Shown here: one piece after another, positions 9,040 to 16,748 of the stretch
How the letters are laid out: each line of letters opens with the position of its first letter
Numbering within the stretch: the stretch's first letter is position 1
Assembly: GCA_965222205.1 (NCBI GenBank)
Contig: OZ244932.1
Coordinates: 1,302,001-1,366,000 of the forward strand
Direction: 5' to 3'
DNA length: 64,000 bases
Origin: RHLJ01 sp965222205
Lineage (GTDB): Bacteria; Bacteroidota; Rhodothermia; Balneolales; Balneolaceae
Position numbers and translations under genes: made by a program
The notes under the pieces: model-generated
Databases searched by the model: none
Told to the model about the DNA's origin: nothing
The model's input: the letters and a program-made list of their open reading frames with translations, nothing else

Positions 9040-10107
9040 ATGAACATTTCAACTAAACTCGAAGACGAACATTTTGATCCCGACAAACCATCGCAAGGCT
9101 ACGAATGGTGGTATTTTGATGCAATCAGCCTTGATAATCAATGGAGCTTGGCTGTGATTTTTTTTCAGGGAAATCCATTTTCACCGGAATACATCAAAGC
9201 AGGATCAGAGGCAAACCCCAATCAATATCCTGCAATAAGCGTTTCAATCTATAGAAAAGGGAAGCCAGAGTATTATAGTTTTCTGGAACATCAGGAGGGG
9301 AGATTTCATTGGGATGAAGAGGATAGTTCTTGCTCAATAGGAAGTAATTTTTTTAAGAGAAGCACTCAGGGTGGAAAAGTAGAGTATGAGTTGCTGCTCG
9401 CTCAAACTCTGGATTCAAACCACTCAATCAATGCGAAGTTAAAATTTTCATCATCTATTTTAGCGAACGATTTGATCGATCACAGGTCGGATGATGGAAA
9501 ACACTTTTGGAATCTCATTCAGCCTCAGGCTCAGGTAAATGGCTCCGTTTCTATCAGGGGTAAGAACAATGACTTCAACATTTTGTTTAGCGGAACAGGG
9601 TATCACGATCATAATACTGGGTACGAGCCTATGAAGGAAAGCTTTAAAGATTGGTACTGGGGACGCTTCCATTTTAAAAAATTGACATTGATTTATTATG
9701 TAATGAACAGCCTTGATGGGAGTGAGCAATATGAAGCCTGGCTTATATCGAAAGAGAGTAGTGAGGTATTGACCTCTTTTGAAGAAATAAAACTGGATTA
9801 CTTTGCCAAGAATAGACTCGGGCTGAACTCTGCCCGTAAATTGGAATTGAGGTCTGCAGATGCTCAGGCAACTATTCAGCTGAATTCTTTGATTGATAAC
9901 GGACCGTTTTACCAGCGTTTTTTGAGCGATGTTGTGATGCAATTCGAAGGGAATACAATGGCCGCCAAAGGGATATCAGAATACATCAAACCCGATCAGA
10001 TTTATGAGGAGAAGTATTGGTGGATGGTTCGGATGCGGTTGCGATTTCTCAATCAAAAACCTCATTGGGTTCAGCGATCAAAAATGTTTTACGAATGGAC
10101 GTGGTGA
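9040..10107 (+). CDS. crtC: Carotenoid 1,2-hydratase
   Basis: 355 residues from ATG 9040 (the in-frame TTG at 9034 is ignored). Belongs to the CrtC/hydroxyneurosporene synthase family: GYEWWYFDA near the N-terminus, FFQGNPFSP, a central YHDHNTGYEPM motif with WYWGRFHF, and a C-terminal WMVRMRLRF. It adds water across the terminal double bond of acyclic carotenoid ends, producing a tertiary alcohol. It is divergent from the CruC-like gene across a 60-base shared promoter region and convergent with an acyltransferase, forming a small pigment-tail cluster. Confidence 0.9.
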   Translation: MNISTKLEDEHFDPDKPSQGYEWWYFDAISLDNQWSLAVIFFQGNPFSPEYIKAGSEANPNQYPAISVSIYRKGKPEYYSFLEHQEGRFHWDEEDSSCSIGSNFFKRSTQGGKVEYELLLAQTLDSNHSINAKLKFSSSILANDLIDHRSDDGKHFWNLIQPQAQVNGSVSIRGKNNDFNILFSGTGYHDHNTGYEPMKESFKDWYWGRFHFKKLTLIYYVMNSLDGSEQYEAWLISKESSEVLTSFEEIKLDYFAKNRLGLNSARKLELRSADAQATIQLNSLIDNGPFYQRFLSDVVMQFEGNTMAAKGISEYIKPDQIYEEKYWWMVRMRLRFLNQKPHWVQRSKMFYEWTW

Positions 10108-10117
10108 CCTCGGTATA

Positions 10118-10237
10118 GGTTATTCGTGATTCGTTGAATTATTCAATGGCAACCTAATTTGAACCATAAGTTCATGTACCGATTCCTCAAATAGTATATT
10201 CAAATTTTTATTAACGATTAACGAATCACGAATAACC
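10118..10237. repeat. Inverted-repeat element overlapping the acyltransferase 3' end
   Basis: A perfect 18-bp inverted repeat, GGTTATTCGTGATTCGTT at 10118-10135 and its exact complement at 10220-10237, encloses 84 bases. The left arm contains the acyltransferase stop codon and the right arm lies within its coding sequence, so the last ~39 codons are encoded by the element. The motif resembles the arms of the element at 26121-26190. Confidence 0.8.
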
Positions 10238-10773
10238 CTTTCCCCAATAGAAATATGCAGATCGGGCTTGCCAGATTTTGAATGATCGATATAAAAGGCA
10301 ACAGGTACAAAATCCACACCCTTCATTTTTTGATAGAGCCAGGAAAGACCTTCTTTAAATCGTGGCTTTGAATCTGAAACCGGCATCATTTTTCCCTCTG
10401 GATAGATGAAGAGGCATGAATTATCTCTGTTCATGGATTCTACTGCATATCTCAGAGACTGGATGGATGAACGAGGATTTTCGAGGTTTATAGAGAAAGC
10501 ACCGATTCTGGAAAAGAAAGGATATTGGCGCATTTGTTTGTCTTCCATTAGTGCCCGGGCTTTTTGTTTGAAAAGTTTCCGGTTCAGAAATAAAGGGAGA
10601 AGCCCATCCCACCAGTAATTGTGATTTATAAAATAAACCGTTCTGGAACCTTTTTCCGGGAAGTACTCCTGCTTTATGATAACATTTCGGAATCTTCTCC
10701 AAACCAGAAATCGGGTGTACCAGTCGAAAAACCAGATAACAAATTTAGATTCTTTTGCGGGGATAAATTCCAC
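10120..10773 (-). CDS. cruD: 1-acyl-glycerol-3-phosphate acyltransferase family protein (CruD-like)
   Basis: 217 residues starting at GTG 10773. PlsC-type acyltransferase: NHNYWWD (the HxxxxD catalytic motif), a conserved ALMEDKQMRQYPFF block, FSINLENPRSS, and YPEGKM (the substrate EGT-type motif). In Chlorobium, CruD acylates the glucose that CruC adds to the carotenoid. The location beside CruC-like and CrtC genes supports that role over phospholipid synthesis. The last ~39 residues are encoded between the arms of an inverted-repeat element, so the C-terminus may not be ancestral. Confidence 0.75.
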   Translation of the reverse strand: MEFIPAKESKFVIWFFDWYTRFLVWRRFRNVIIKQEYFPEKGSRTVYFINHNYWWDGLLPLFLNRKLFKQKARALMEDKQMRQYPFFSRIGAFSINLENPRSSIQSLRYAVESMNRDNSCLFIYPEGKMMPVSDSKPRFKEGLSWLYQKMKGVDFVPVAFYIDHSKSGKPDLHISIGERVIRDSLIVNKNLNILFEESVHELMVQIRLPLNNSTNHE

Positions 10774-10822
10774 GATTACTTTTTTTTGGTGATGATAGGG
10801 CTTGCCGCCTTATCTTACAATC

Positions 10823-11482
10823 ATGAAAAAGCATAGAGGTAAACAAGTCGTTCCTATAACCGATCCAAAAATTGATCGATATTCGGAACAGCATACTACT
10901 CCTGAGTCGAATGAGATTCGAAAACTGATCAAATCAAGTGACGATGAGTTAGAGTATATTGATATGATTAGTGGGAGGGCTGTTGGGCAGTTTCTAAAAA
11001 TGCTCATCAAAATATCAGGAGCGAAACGAGTACTTGAGTTAGGAACGTTTACAGGTTATTCAGCCATCACAATGGCAGAGGCTTTACCGGAAGATGGGGA
11101 AGTCATTACCCTGGAAATGAATCTGAAATATCAGAATATTGCTCAAACCCATTTTGATAAATCTGAATTTGGATATAAAATCAAAATGATCAGAGGAAAC
11201 GCTCAAACAACAATTGATACAGTCGAAGGTGAGTTTGACCTGGCTTATTTGGATGGAGACAAACTGAGATACCATCTCTATTTCGAAAAAATTCTCGAAA
11301 TATTAAAACCCGGCGGATTGATTATCGCCGATAATGTCTTGTGGGATGGCACAGTGTTGAACCCACAAGATCATAAAGCAAAGGCTCTCGCTGAGTTTAA
11401 CCAACTGGTTGCAGAAGATGAAAGAGTTGAACAAGTGCTACTACCAGTTCGCGATGGTTTGAATGTGATCAGGAAGATTTAA
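10823..11482 (+). CDS. Class I SAM-dependent O-methyltransferase
   Basis: 219 residues from ATG 10823; an upstream in-frame TTG at 10802 would overlap the start of the divergent acyltransferase's leader. Methyltransferase family 3 (catechol/caffeoyl-CoA type): VLELGTFTGYSAITMAEALP (SAM motif I), VITLEMN (acidic residue), DLAYLDGDKLRYHLYFEKIL (metal-binding Asp) and IIADNVLWDGTV (Asp-Asn). Substrate unknown; it acts in the cytosol on small catechol-like or acyl-CoA substrates. Confidence 0.9.
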   Translation: MKKHRGKQVVPITDPKIDRYSEQHTTPESNEIRKLIKSSDDELEYIDMISGRAVGQFLKMLIKISGAKRVLELGTFTGYSAITMAEALPEDGEVITLEMNLKYQNIAQTHFDKSEFGYKIKMIRGNAQTTIDTVEGEFDLAYLDGDKLRYHLYFEKILEILKPGGLIIADNVLWDGTVLNPQDHKAKALAEFNQLVAEDERVEQVLLPVRDGLNVIRKI

Positions 11483-11535
11483 TGAATATTTATCATCCTT
11501 GTAGATGTAAACAGGAATAGGTTTAGCATACATAG

Positions 11536-11555
11536 CCCCGTGATTTATCACGGGG
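11536..11555. terminator. Strong hairpin after the O-methyltransferase gene
   Basis: Perfect 9-bp stem CCCCGTGAT / ATCACGGGG with a 2-base spacer, 53 bases past the stop codon. No T-run follows, so it may be a palindromic repeat unit rather than a classical terminator. Confidence 0.5.
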
Positions 11556-11589
11556 TTAGAATGACACAAGAAATCAAACCGAGGCTTTA

Positions 11590-11845
11590 TACTTATCAAC
11601 GCTGTGTATCTCATCGAGGTTTTCTTAATTCTCTTTATAAAGAGTAGTTAACACATTTGTTGAACAACCCTTCGGTTAGGTGTTGGGGCTCAAAAGAAAC
11701 CATTGGCTCGGGTTATTTGCTGGGCTCTGTTTTAACCCCCGGGATGAATCCCGAGGCTACGCATATTCAACTCCGCAGGAGTTGAGGGAAGGATATACAT
11801 TCTGCCATAGAACCTGCCGGAAGACAGGATATCTGACATCCACAG
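11590..11845 (+). repeat. Dispersed multi-hairpin repeat, copy A
   Basis: About 250 bases related to a same-orientation sequence at about 31780-32050. Shared blocks, in the same order, include TTGAACAACCCTTCGGT, GGCTCGGGTT, CCGGGATGAATCCC, GAGTTGAGGG and TATAGAACCTG. Several blocks are small palindromes (CAACTCC-GCA-GGAGTTG). It holds no credible gene: a 64-codon open frame across it has no family resemblance and is not conserved in copy B. Confidence 0.75.
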
Positions 11846-11882
11846 AGATGACAAGCTTTATAGATATAGCTTAATTAAACAA

Positions 11883-11950
11883 GCGAAGGGTTTTAATCCT
11901 TCGCATTAAGGGCAAGACAACAAAACGCTCCAACGCAGAGCATTGGAGCG
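11883..11950. repeat. Two adjacent perfect hairpins
   Basis: GCGAAGG/CCTTCGC (stem 7, positions 11883-11904) and CGCTCCAA/TTGGAGCG (stem 8, positions 11926-11950). Neither follows a gene directly or has a T-run. Together with the neighbouring repeats they fill the 600-base gene-free stretch 11483-12082. Confidence 0.6.
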
Positions 11951-11980
11951 AGTTTAAGATTTAATGAATATCTATCATTT

Positions 11981-12058
11981 GTCGTTCTGAGCGAAAGCGA
12001 AGAATCTGCAAGGTTAGCTAATTTTGCAGATTCTTTGGAAGTATCCTCAGGACAACGA
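11981..12058. repeat. Imperfect inverted-repeat element (GTCGTTCTGAGC type)
   Basis: Left arm begins GTCGTTCTGAGCGAAAGCGA and continues AGAATCTGCAA; right arm TTGCAGATTCT continues to CCTCAGGACAACGA. The inner 11 bases are perfectly complementary and the outer ends partly so. Similar short palindromic spacers occur in many genomes; it looks non-coding. Confidence 0.6.
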
Positions 12059-12082
12059 AAAAGTTAAAGAAAAAACAGATAA

Positions 12083-12298
12083 TCAATCAGTAGCTTCTTC
12101 CGTCTTGCAGGTACTCAAGCCAAATGGCATATACAACGGACAAGTACTTACCAGGCTGGTAAGGATGAAAACAGCAGCCAGAACAAGTAAAACAATAGCC
12201 ACGGTTCCTGAAATAATCTCCATGAAATAGAGAGTAGCAACTATTAACGCTAGCAAAACCCTGATAATTCGATCAGCAGAACCCATATTTTTTTTCAT
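12083..12298 (-). CDS. DUF2892 (YgaP transmembrane-like) small membrane protein
   Basis: 71 residues with two hydrophobic segments separated by a short turn and the family's typical N-terminal NMGSADRIIRVLLAL and C-terminal CPLYMPFGLSTC pattern. DUF2892 domains are commonly linked to rhodanese-like or metal-resistance genes. A good ribosome site (AGAGG) lies 7 bases before the ATG. It follows a 33-residue open frame with a 12-base gap. Confidence 0.85.
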   Translation of the reverse strand: MKKNMGSADRIIRVLLALIVATLYFMEIISGTVAIVLLVLAAVFILTSLVSTCPLYMPFGLSTCKTEEATD

Positions 12299-12310
12299 AA
12301 TAACCTCTAA

Positions 12311-12412
12311 TTAATTGGTGAAATATTGAACCAGCAAAACAATCCCGGTAATCAGCACTGTACATAGAATACAGACCCCAATGAGCCGGAGTATTTTTTG
12401 CTTTGTGGTCAT
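12311..12412 (-). CDS. Putative single-span membrane microprotein (33 residues)
   Basis: An ATG-initiated frame encoding 33 residues: short basic N-terminus (MTTKQKILRLIG), one hydrophobic helix containing two cysteines spaced CILC, and a stop 12 bases before the DUF2892 start. It sits between the multicopper oxidase and DUF2892 genes on the same strand. No family recognised. The composition (basic tail plus clean helix) favours a real gene, but an open frame this short can arise by chance. Confidence 0.45.
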   Translation of the reverse strand: MTTKQKILRLIGVCILCTVLITGIVLLVQYFTN

Positions 12413-12466
12413 TGCCTATTGTAACTAACTATTATGAATATTCCATAAATGTTATGACAAGTGGAT

Positions 12467-14773
12467 TTAGAACCTCCAGCTCAACCCACCTCCGGCTCCA
12501 AAGCGGTTGTCATAATTTCCAATTAAAGAAAAATTCTTGTTTAAGAGGTATTCTAGCCCTGTACTAAAGGTAACTTCAAACTCAGTATCTCCGGAATGGG
12601 GTTCTTCTATGATTCCGAAATTAGTCTTCCCTTCGAAGTGCCCGTTTAATATTAGTCTATGGGTCAGAGGGATGTGAGTATCTAATTCTAACTCAGGCCT
12701 TAATTTATGATCGAGACTTACTTGAGTATCCATGATATACCAAAGTAAATACCTAAAGCCGGCTCTTACCACAATGTCATGGTCTTCAAATGTATTTTTG
12801 GTTTCGTTTTCTGATTTTAATCCACCAAATACTCTGAAGTATTCGCCAGTAAATCGCTCGTAGTCAAAAGTAAATTCATAATTTTCATTCCATCCGTACT
12901 CCGCCATCAGGTTTAACTGATTGTTTGTATTGGAATGTGTAAGAGATAAACGACCATACTGACTGGCTCCTTCTAAAGTACCCCAGGTGTACCATTTTTT
13001 GTCCATCATGTTAATCATTGCATAAGGGTAAGGGGCAAGCCTTGGGTCACGTTCACTGCCTTCATAGCTGATTACTCTTGCCATACCGGTTTTCATGTGG
13101 TAAAGTACATGACAGTGGAAAAACCAATCCTTTTCTTCATTAGCCTCAAACTCGATGGTTACCCGACTCATAGGAGGTACATCAACGGTATGTTTGAGAG
13201 GAGAATATTCTCCCTGACCGTTTAATACCCGAAAAAAATGGCCATGTAAATGCATTGGGTGATGCATCATCGTGGTATTGTTTAAAGTGATCTGAACCAC
13301 TTCGCCTTTCTTTATTTTGATTTTAGCAGAAGCAGATAGTTCTTTGCCATTAATGCTCCAGGTATATCTCCACATGTTTCCTGTAAGATTGAAAGTCAGG
13401 CTTCTGAGTGAATCTCCCGAGTGAATAGTGGTTTTATCTTTTGCTTTAATTATTGAGTTGCTATAACCTGTGTTCCACATATCCATGGGAGCTGTCGGGT
13501 CCATACTCATGGAGTGACCAGAGTGGTCCATAGCTTCCGAAGATTGCTTCGCTTTCTTATCGTTTGAAGAACCGTCTTCCTCATTATTCTGCTCCGAGTT
13601 ATTCATGCTATCCATTTGATGTTGAGTATGATCCATTTCTTCCATTTGCATTCCCGAATGCCCGATCTTACCCATTGTACCTGTCTCATTAGCTTCTAGT
13701 GACATATCGTGCGAGTTGTCTCCATGCATTTCTGCCATCTGAGCCCCCATTTGTTGGTAATCAGGAAAAGGAAGGTCAGTGGCATAAATTCTTTCACCCT
13801 TCCCAAGAAAAGCGGAAGTTGATCCTGTTACATCTTGAGCAGTAGCCCGGAATTCAAGACTTTTTCCATCCTGAATTTCAACAATGAAATCGTAGGTCTC
13901 TGCATTACCGATTAATACTTTTGGTACATGAATGGGTTGAGTGTCAATTCCATCCGCAGAGACCATATTCAGATGACCTCCACCAGCATTCAACCAAAAA
14001 TAGGTAGATGCCCCTGCGTTTATCACCCGCACACGAATCTTTTCACCGGGCTCGAACTGATCATAAATTTGTTCTTCTTTTCCATTCATGAGAAAAGCAT
14101 CGTAAGGAATATCAGAAATATGCATTCCCGGCATTTTCATGCTCCACAATTTGAGCTGCGATTTTAACGTGCCTTCCTGAATGGATTTAAATAGGGAAGG
14201 GGCACTCCCAATTTTTACTCCATACCATTCATTATGCCGTCTCAGGTTCTTCATCACATGATTTGGATTATCATTGGTCCAGTCAGAAACCATTAGGATT
14301 AAATCATGGTCGTATTCTATGGTTTGCTCTTTCGGTTCAATGATGATGCTTCCGTAGATACCCCTTTGTTCCTGTAATCCGGTGTGAGAGTGGTACCAAT
14401 ACGTTCCGGAATGAATGAGTGGAAAGTCATATACCAGTGTTTTACCGGGACGAATTGGAGGTGTGGTCAGGTAAGGAACTCCATCCATGTAATTTGGGAG
14501 AAGAAGCCCGTGCCAATGTACCGAGGTTTCCACATCCATTTTATTAGTGACTTTGATAACGGCATGTTTTCCTTCTTGAAATCTAAGAGTAGGCCCGGGA
14601 ATACCACTATTGATGGTCATTGCCTGAACATCTTTGCCAGTAAAATTGACCGTTTGGTAGTCAATAGTAAGGTGGTAAATAATACTGTCACCTTTAATTT
14701 CGGGGACAAGTTCATGGGCATTTAAAGAATAAGAAATCAAAAATGATGAGAGAAATATATAAACAAATTTCAT
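12467..14773 (-). CDS. copA: CopA-type multicopper oxidase fused to a CopB-like outer-membrane domain
   Basis: 768 residues with a signal peptide. Residues 30-575 form a three-cupredoxin multicopper oxidase with all four copper-binding segments: HWHG (86-89), HSH (128-130), HPMHLHGH (505-512) and HCHVLYHMKTGM (553-564, type 1 Cys554). Between cupredoxins lies a Met/His-rich copper-binding loop (about 340-432, repeated MxxMxH and DHSGHSM patterns). Residues 595-768 are not oxidase: the alternating pattern (YGWNENYEFTFDYERFTGEYFRVFGG, ending GLSWRF) matches CopB, the outer-membrane copper-binding protein normally encoded separately after copA. It probably oxidises Cu(I) outside the cytoplasm. 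Confidence 0.9.
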   Translation of the reverse strand: MKFVYIFLSSFLISYSLNAHELVPEIKGDSIIYHLTIDYQTVNFTGKDVQAMTINSGIPGPTLRFQEGKHAVIKVTNKMDVETSVHWHGLLLPNYMDGVPYLTTPPIRPGKTLVYDFPLIHSGTYWYHSHTGLQEQRGIYGSIIIEPKEQTIEYDHDLILMVSDWTNDNPNHVMKNLRRHNEWYGVKIGSAPSLFKSIQEGTLKSQLKLWSMKMPGMHISDIPYDAFLMNGKEEQIYDQFEPGEKIRVRVINAGASTYFWLNAGGGHLNMVSADGIDTQPIHVPKVLIGNAETYDFIVEIQDGKSLEFRATAQDVTGSTSAFLGKGERIYATDLPFPDYQQMGAQMAEMHGDNSHDMSLEANETGTMGKIGHSGMQMEEMDHTQHQMDSMNNSEQNNEEDGSSNDKKAKQSSEAMDHSGHSMSMDPTAPMDMWNTGYSNSIIKAKDKTTIHSGDSLRSLTFNLTGNMWRYTWSINGKELSASAKIKIKKGEVVQITLNNTTMMHHPMHLHGHFFRVLNGQGEYSPLKHTVDVPPMSRVTIEFEANEEKDWFFHCHVLYHMKTGMARVISYEGSERDPRLAPYPYAMINMMDKKWYTWGTLEGASQYGRLSLTHSNTNNQLNLMAEYGWNENYEFTFDYERFTGEYFRVFGGLKSENETKNTFEDHDIVVRAGFRYLLWYIMDTQVSLDHKLRPELELDTHIPLTHRLILNGHFEGKTNFGIIEEPHSGDTEFEVTFSTGLEYLLNKNFSLIGNYDNRFGAGGGLSWRF

Positions 14774-14829
14774 GATAGAAGTAATGATTTAGGAAACGTA
14801 TTAAACTGATTAGCAGTCTTTTACAGAGA

Positions 14830-14848
14830 TCACCAAAATATTTGGTGA
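14830..14848. promoter_or_regulatory. Palindrome upstream of the multicopper oxidase gene
   Basis: Perfect 8-bp palindrome TCACCAAA-ATA-TTTGGTGA, 57 bases upstream of the copA start and 9 bases past the stop of the preceding gene. The lack of a T-run makes a terminator less likely; a regulator binding site is possible. Confidence 0.4.
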
Positions 14849-14856
14849 CATTATTT

Positions 14857-15312
14857 CTAAATCAAAAGAGATTCGTTCGCAAGGAATAAAAGAGGAGGAG
14901 AATATGAATTAGAATAACACAAAGGCGGGGGAATGCGCTGAATGATGGCTTCAGAAGAAAAAAGAAGGATACATTCAAAATCAATCTTTGGAAGCTTGAG
15001 TTGCTGGGTAACCAATGCACTGTTTTCAACAGCATCGGATTCAAGTTCGCAATTACAATCAATGTTGGTATCACAGTGATCAATGGCAGGCTGATTAACA
15101 TAAATAGCATTAACCGGACAACATTCATCCTTGGCCAAATGGTTCATATCTGCCATGGAATGCTTCTGATGATGAGAACTTTCATCCATCTCCATCATTT
15201 CGTTACAATGTTCCATCATTCCCGCAAACCCTAAAGCAGGAGATACCACCGACAAAGCAATGGTAAAGCTCAGAAGGGAAGCAATGAAGCGATATGTAAT
15301 GCTGATTTTCAT
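14857..15312 (-). CDS. Small exported His/Met/Cys-rich protein, probably metal-binding
   Basis: 151 residues with a signal peptide. The mature part has a Met/His-rich stretch (MMEHCNEMMEMDESSHHQKHS), a CC pair (DECCPVN), further cysteines (DHCDTNIDCNCE) and a C-terminal PPPLCYSN. This resembles small HYC_CC_PP-type proteins found beside copper genes in Bacteroidota, though I cannot confirm the family. It is followed by the multicopper oxidase on the same strand. Probably a periplasmic copper or mercury ligand. Confidence 0.65.
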   Translation of the reverse strand: MKISITYRFIASLLSFTIALSVVSPALGFAGMMEHCNEMMEMDESSHHQKHSMADMNHLAKDECCPVNAIYVNQPAIDHCDTNIDCNCELESDAVENSALVTQQLKLPKIDFECILLFSSEAIIQRIPPPLCYSNSYSPPLLFLANESLLI

Positions 15313-15454
15313 TATTTCAGATGATACTCAAAGTTTTATTCTTAAGACAACGTTTAATTCTAAATTGTTGATGTCATAAGTCTAACAATCTATATGGTCA
15401 AATACCTAGATTATCCTCGTTATGTTATCTCAAATTATTTTAGATATTCTGAGC

Positions 15455-15667
15455 TCAACAACAGCTTTTGTCCTGCTGAATCGGAGGACAAGATACATCA
15501 CCATAGGAGCAAAACACACAACAATCACCCTGTTTGGGTTTTACCACTGCGTTACAGTTAGGGCATTCCCAAAAAAACTGGCAAGAATCTGTGGGCATTT
15601 CTTCTTCAGACTGATGATCGCATTCGGGGCAGGTCAGTGTCGATTCCGTAAGTATTGTTGTACTCAT
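15455..15667 (-). CDS. GDCCVxC-domain protein
   Basis: 70 residues with the signature GDCCVFCSYGDVSCPPIQ at the C-terminus and a zinc-ribbon-like CPECDH...CPNCN pair. The family is annotated as GDCCVxC (seleno)protein and is often found in mercury-resistance operons. Here all positions are cysteine, so no selenocysteine is needed. Its ATG overlaps the merTP stop codon (TAATG), implying translational coupling. Confidence 0.88.
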   Translation of the reverse strand: MSTTILTESTLTCPECDHQSEEEMPTDSCQFFWECPNCNAVVKPKQGDCCVFCSYGDVSCPPIQQDKSCC

Positions 15668-16278
15668 TATTTTGACTCCTCCTTAACGGTAAACCCAGTA
15701 CTGTTAATCGCTTGTTTAATACGTTCCGGTTGAACCTTAGATTTATCGAAAGATATCGTTGCCGTCTGGGTATCGTAGGAAGCTTTAGCCTCCAACACGC
15801 CCTCTACGTCTTGGGCTGCATTGCGAACGCTGGCTTCACACCCAGCGCACGTCATACCTACTATATCATAGGTGATCGTTTGCACGTTCGACTCTTGAAC
15901 ATATACTACTTCGGTGCTCTTCTCAGAAAAAAACGCCTTCGAGTAATAAGGAAATGCCATGAGAACCATAGCAAGGATAGTGACAACACCTAAAAACCCT
16001 TTTGATTGAAAAAAACCTGGCTCGTCGTCACAGGCACAATCGATCTCTTCTTTGGATTTAGGTTTTAATTTCTGAAACCAGGCAAAGCCTAAAATCAAAA
16101 GAGTTAACCCGATAATGTAGGGGCGTATGGGTTCCATCCAGGAAAAAGTGGACGCTATACCACCGATTCCGGCTATGGAGGCAGCTACCGGAGTGATACA
16201 ACAAAGTGAAGCTACAAACGCGGCTGCTATTCCACTGCTCATCAATACTTTGTCCTTATTTAAATTTGGTTCTTTCAT
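15667..16278 (-). CDS. merT: Mercuric ion transport protein MerTP (MerT-MerP fusion)
   Basis: 203 residues. The N-terminal MerT part has three membrane segments with a vicinal cysteine pair (SLCCITPVAA, about 26-27) in the first and a cytosolic cysteine pair (DCACDDE). The C-terminal MerP/HMA domain (about 132-200) carries GMTCAGC. It would pass Hg(II) from periplasm to cytosol. It is coupled at both ends: ATGA overlap with arsR upstream and TAATG overlap with the GDCCVxC gene downstream. No mercuric reductase (merA) is present here. Confidence 0.88.
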   Translation of the reverse strand: MKEPNLNKDKVLMSSGIAAAFVASLCCITPVAASIAGIGGIASTFSWMEPIRPYIIGLTLLILGFAWFQKLKPKSKEEIDCACDDEPGFFQSKGFLGVVTILAMVLMAFPYYSKAFFSEKSTEVVYVQESNVQTITYDIVGMTCAGCEASVRNAAQDVEGVLEAKASYDTQTATISFDKSKVQPERIKQAINSTGFTVKEESK

Positions 16279-16655
16279 GCGGCTATCACTTTTAAAATGC
16301 TGTTGTTTTCAACTTGATCAAAGCAAGGCTGTAGAACAGGTATAGTTTGCTGATTGAGCGAATAAAAAATCACTTTGCCCTCTCTTTGGGTTTCTACCAG
16401 ACCACCATCTTTCAATTTTCTAAGGTGCTGGGAAACCGCCGGAACGCTCATATCTAAAATGTCGCCTAAGTCGCAAGGGCAAAGCTGATCTTCCTTATTC
16501 AGGAGGTAGAGAATTTTAAGACGAACATCATTTCCTGCCAGTTTAAGGATATCAGATAGTTTCTCTGTAGAAGGTTGAATACTGCAAAGCGAAGCCTTAC
16601 ATCTTTTGATCTGAGCTAAATCGGCAACGTCACGTATACAATTTTGTTTATTCAT
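16275..16655 (-). CDS. ArsR/SmtB-family metal-responsive repressor
   Basis: 126 residues from ATG 16655 (the open frame extends to GTG 16685, less likely). A winged-helix domain with CPCDLGDILDMSVPAVSQHLRKLKDGGLVETQREGKVIFYSL: the CxCD pair in the recognition-helix region is the CadC/ArsR-type metal-sensing site, with extra cysteines near the N-terminus (C18, C22 region) that may complete it. It heads the arsR-merTP-GDCCVxC operon and probably represses it until metal binds. Confidence 0.9.
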   Translation of the reverse strand: MNKQNCIRDVADLAQIKRCKASLCSIQPSTEKLSDILKLAGNDVRLKILYLLNKEDQLCPCDLGDILDMSVPAVSQHLRKLKDGGLVETQREGKVIFYSLNQQTIPVLQPCFDQVENNSILKVIAA

Positions 16656-16705
16656 TATGTTTATTTGTATGAAAACATGAAACACTAAGCTATACTGATT
16701 TTATT

Positions 16706-16725
16706 ATTTAAGCAAATGATTAAAT
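16706..16725. promoter_or_regulatory. Candidate ArsR-type operator
   Basis: ATTTAA-N8-TTAAAT inverted repeat, 51 bases upstream of the arsR start and between arsR and the preceding ATPase stop codon. ArsR/SmtB repressors bind AT-rich imperfect palindromes at this position. Only the symmetry is seen; the half-sites are short. Confidence 0.35.
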
Positions 16726-16748
16726 GTACCGAAAATTATTTCCCATAT

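Noticed and set aside
11680..11874. 64-codon open frame in the gene-free stretch
   Set aside because: It runs through the dispersed repeat, is not kept in the second copy and has no recognisable features.
12024..12230. Plus-strand 68-codon frame
   Set aside because: Antisense to the DUF2892 gene and low-complexity in composition.
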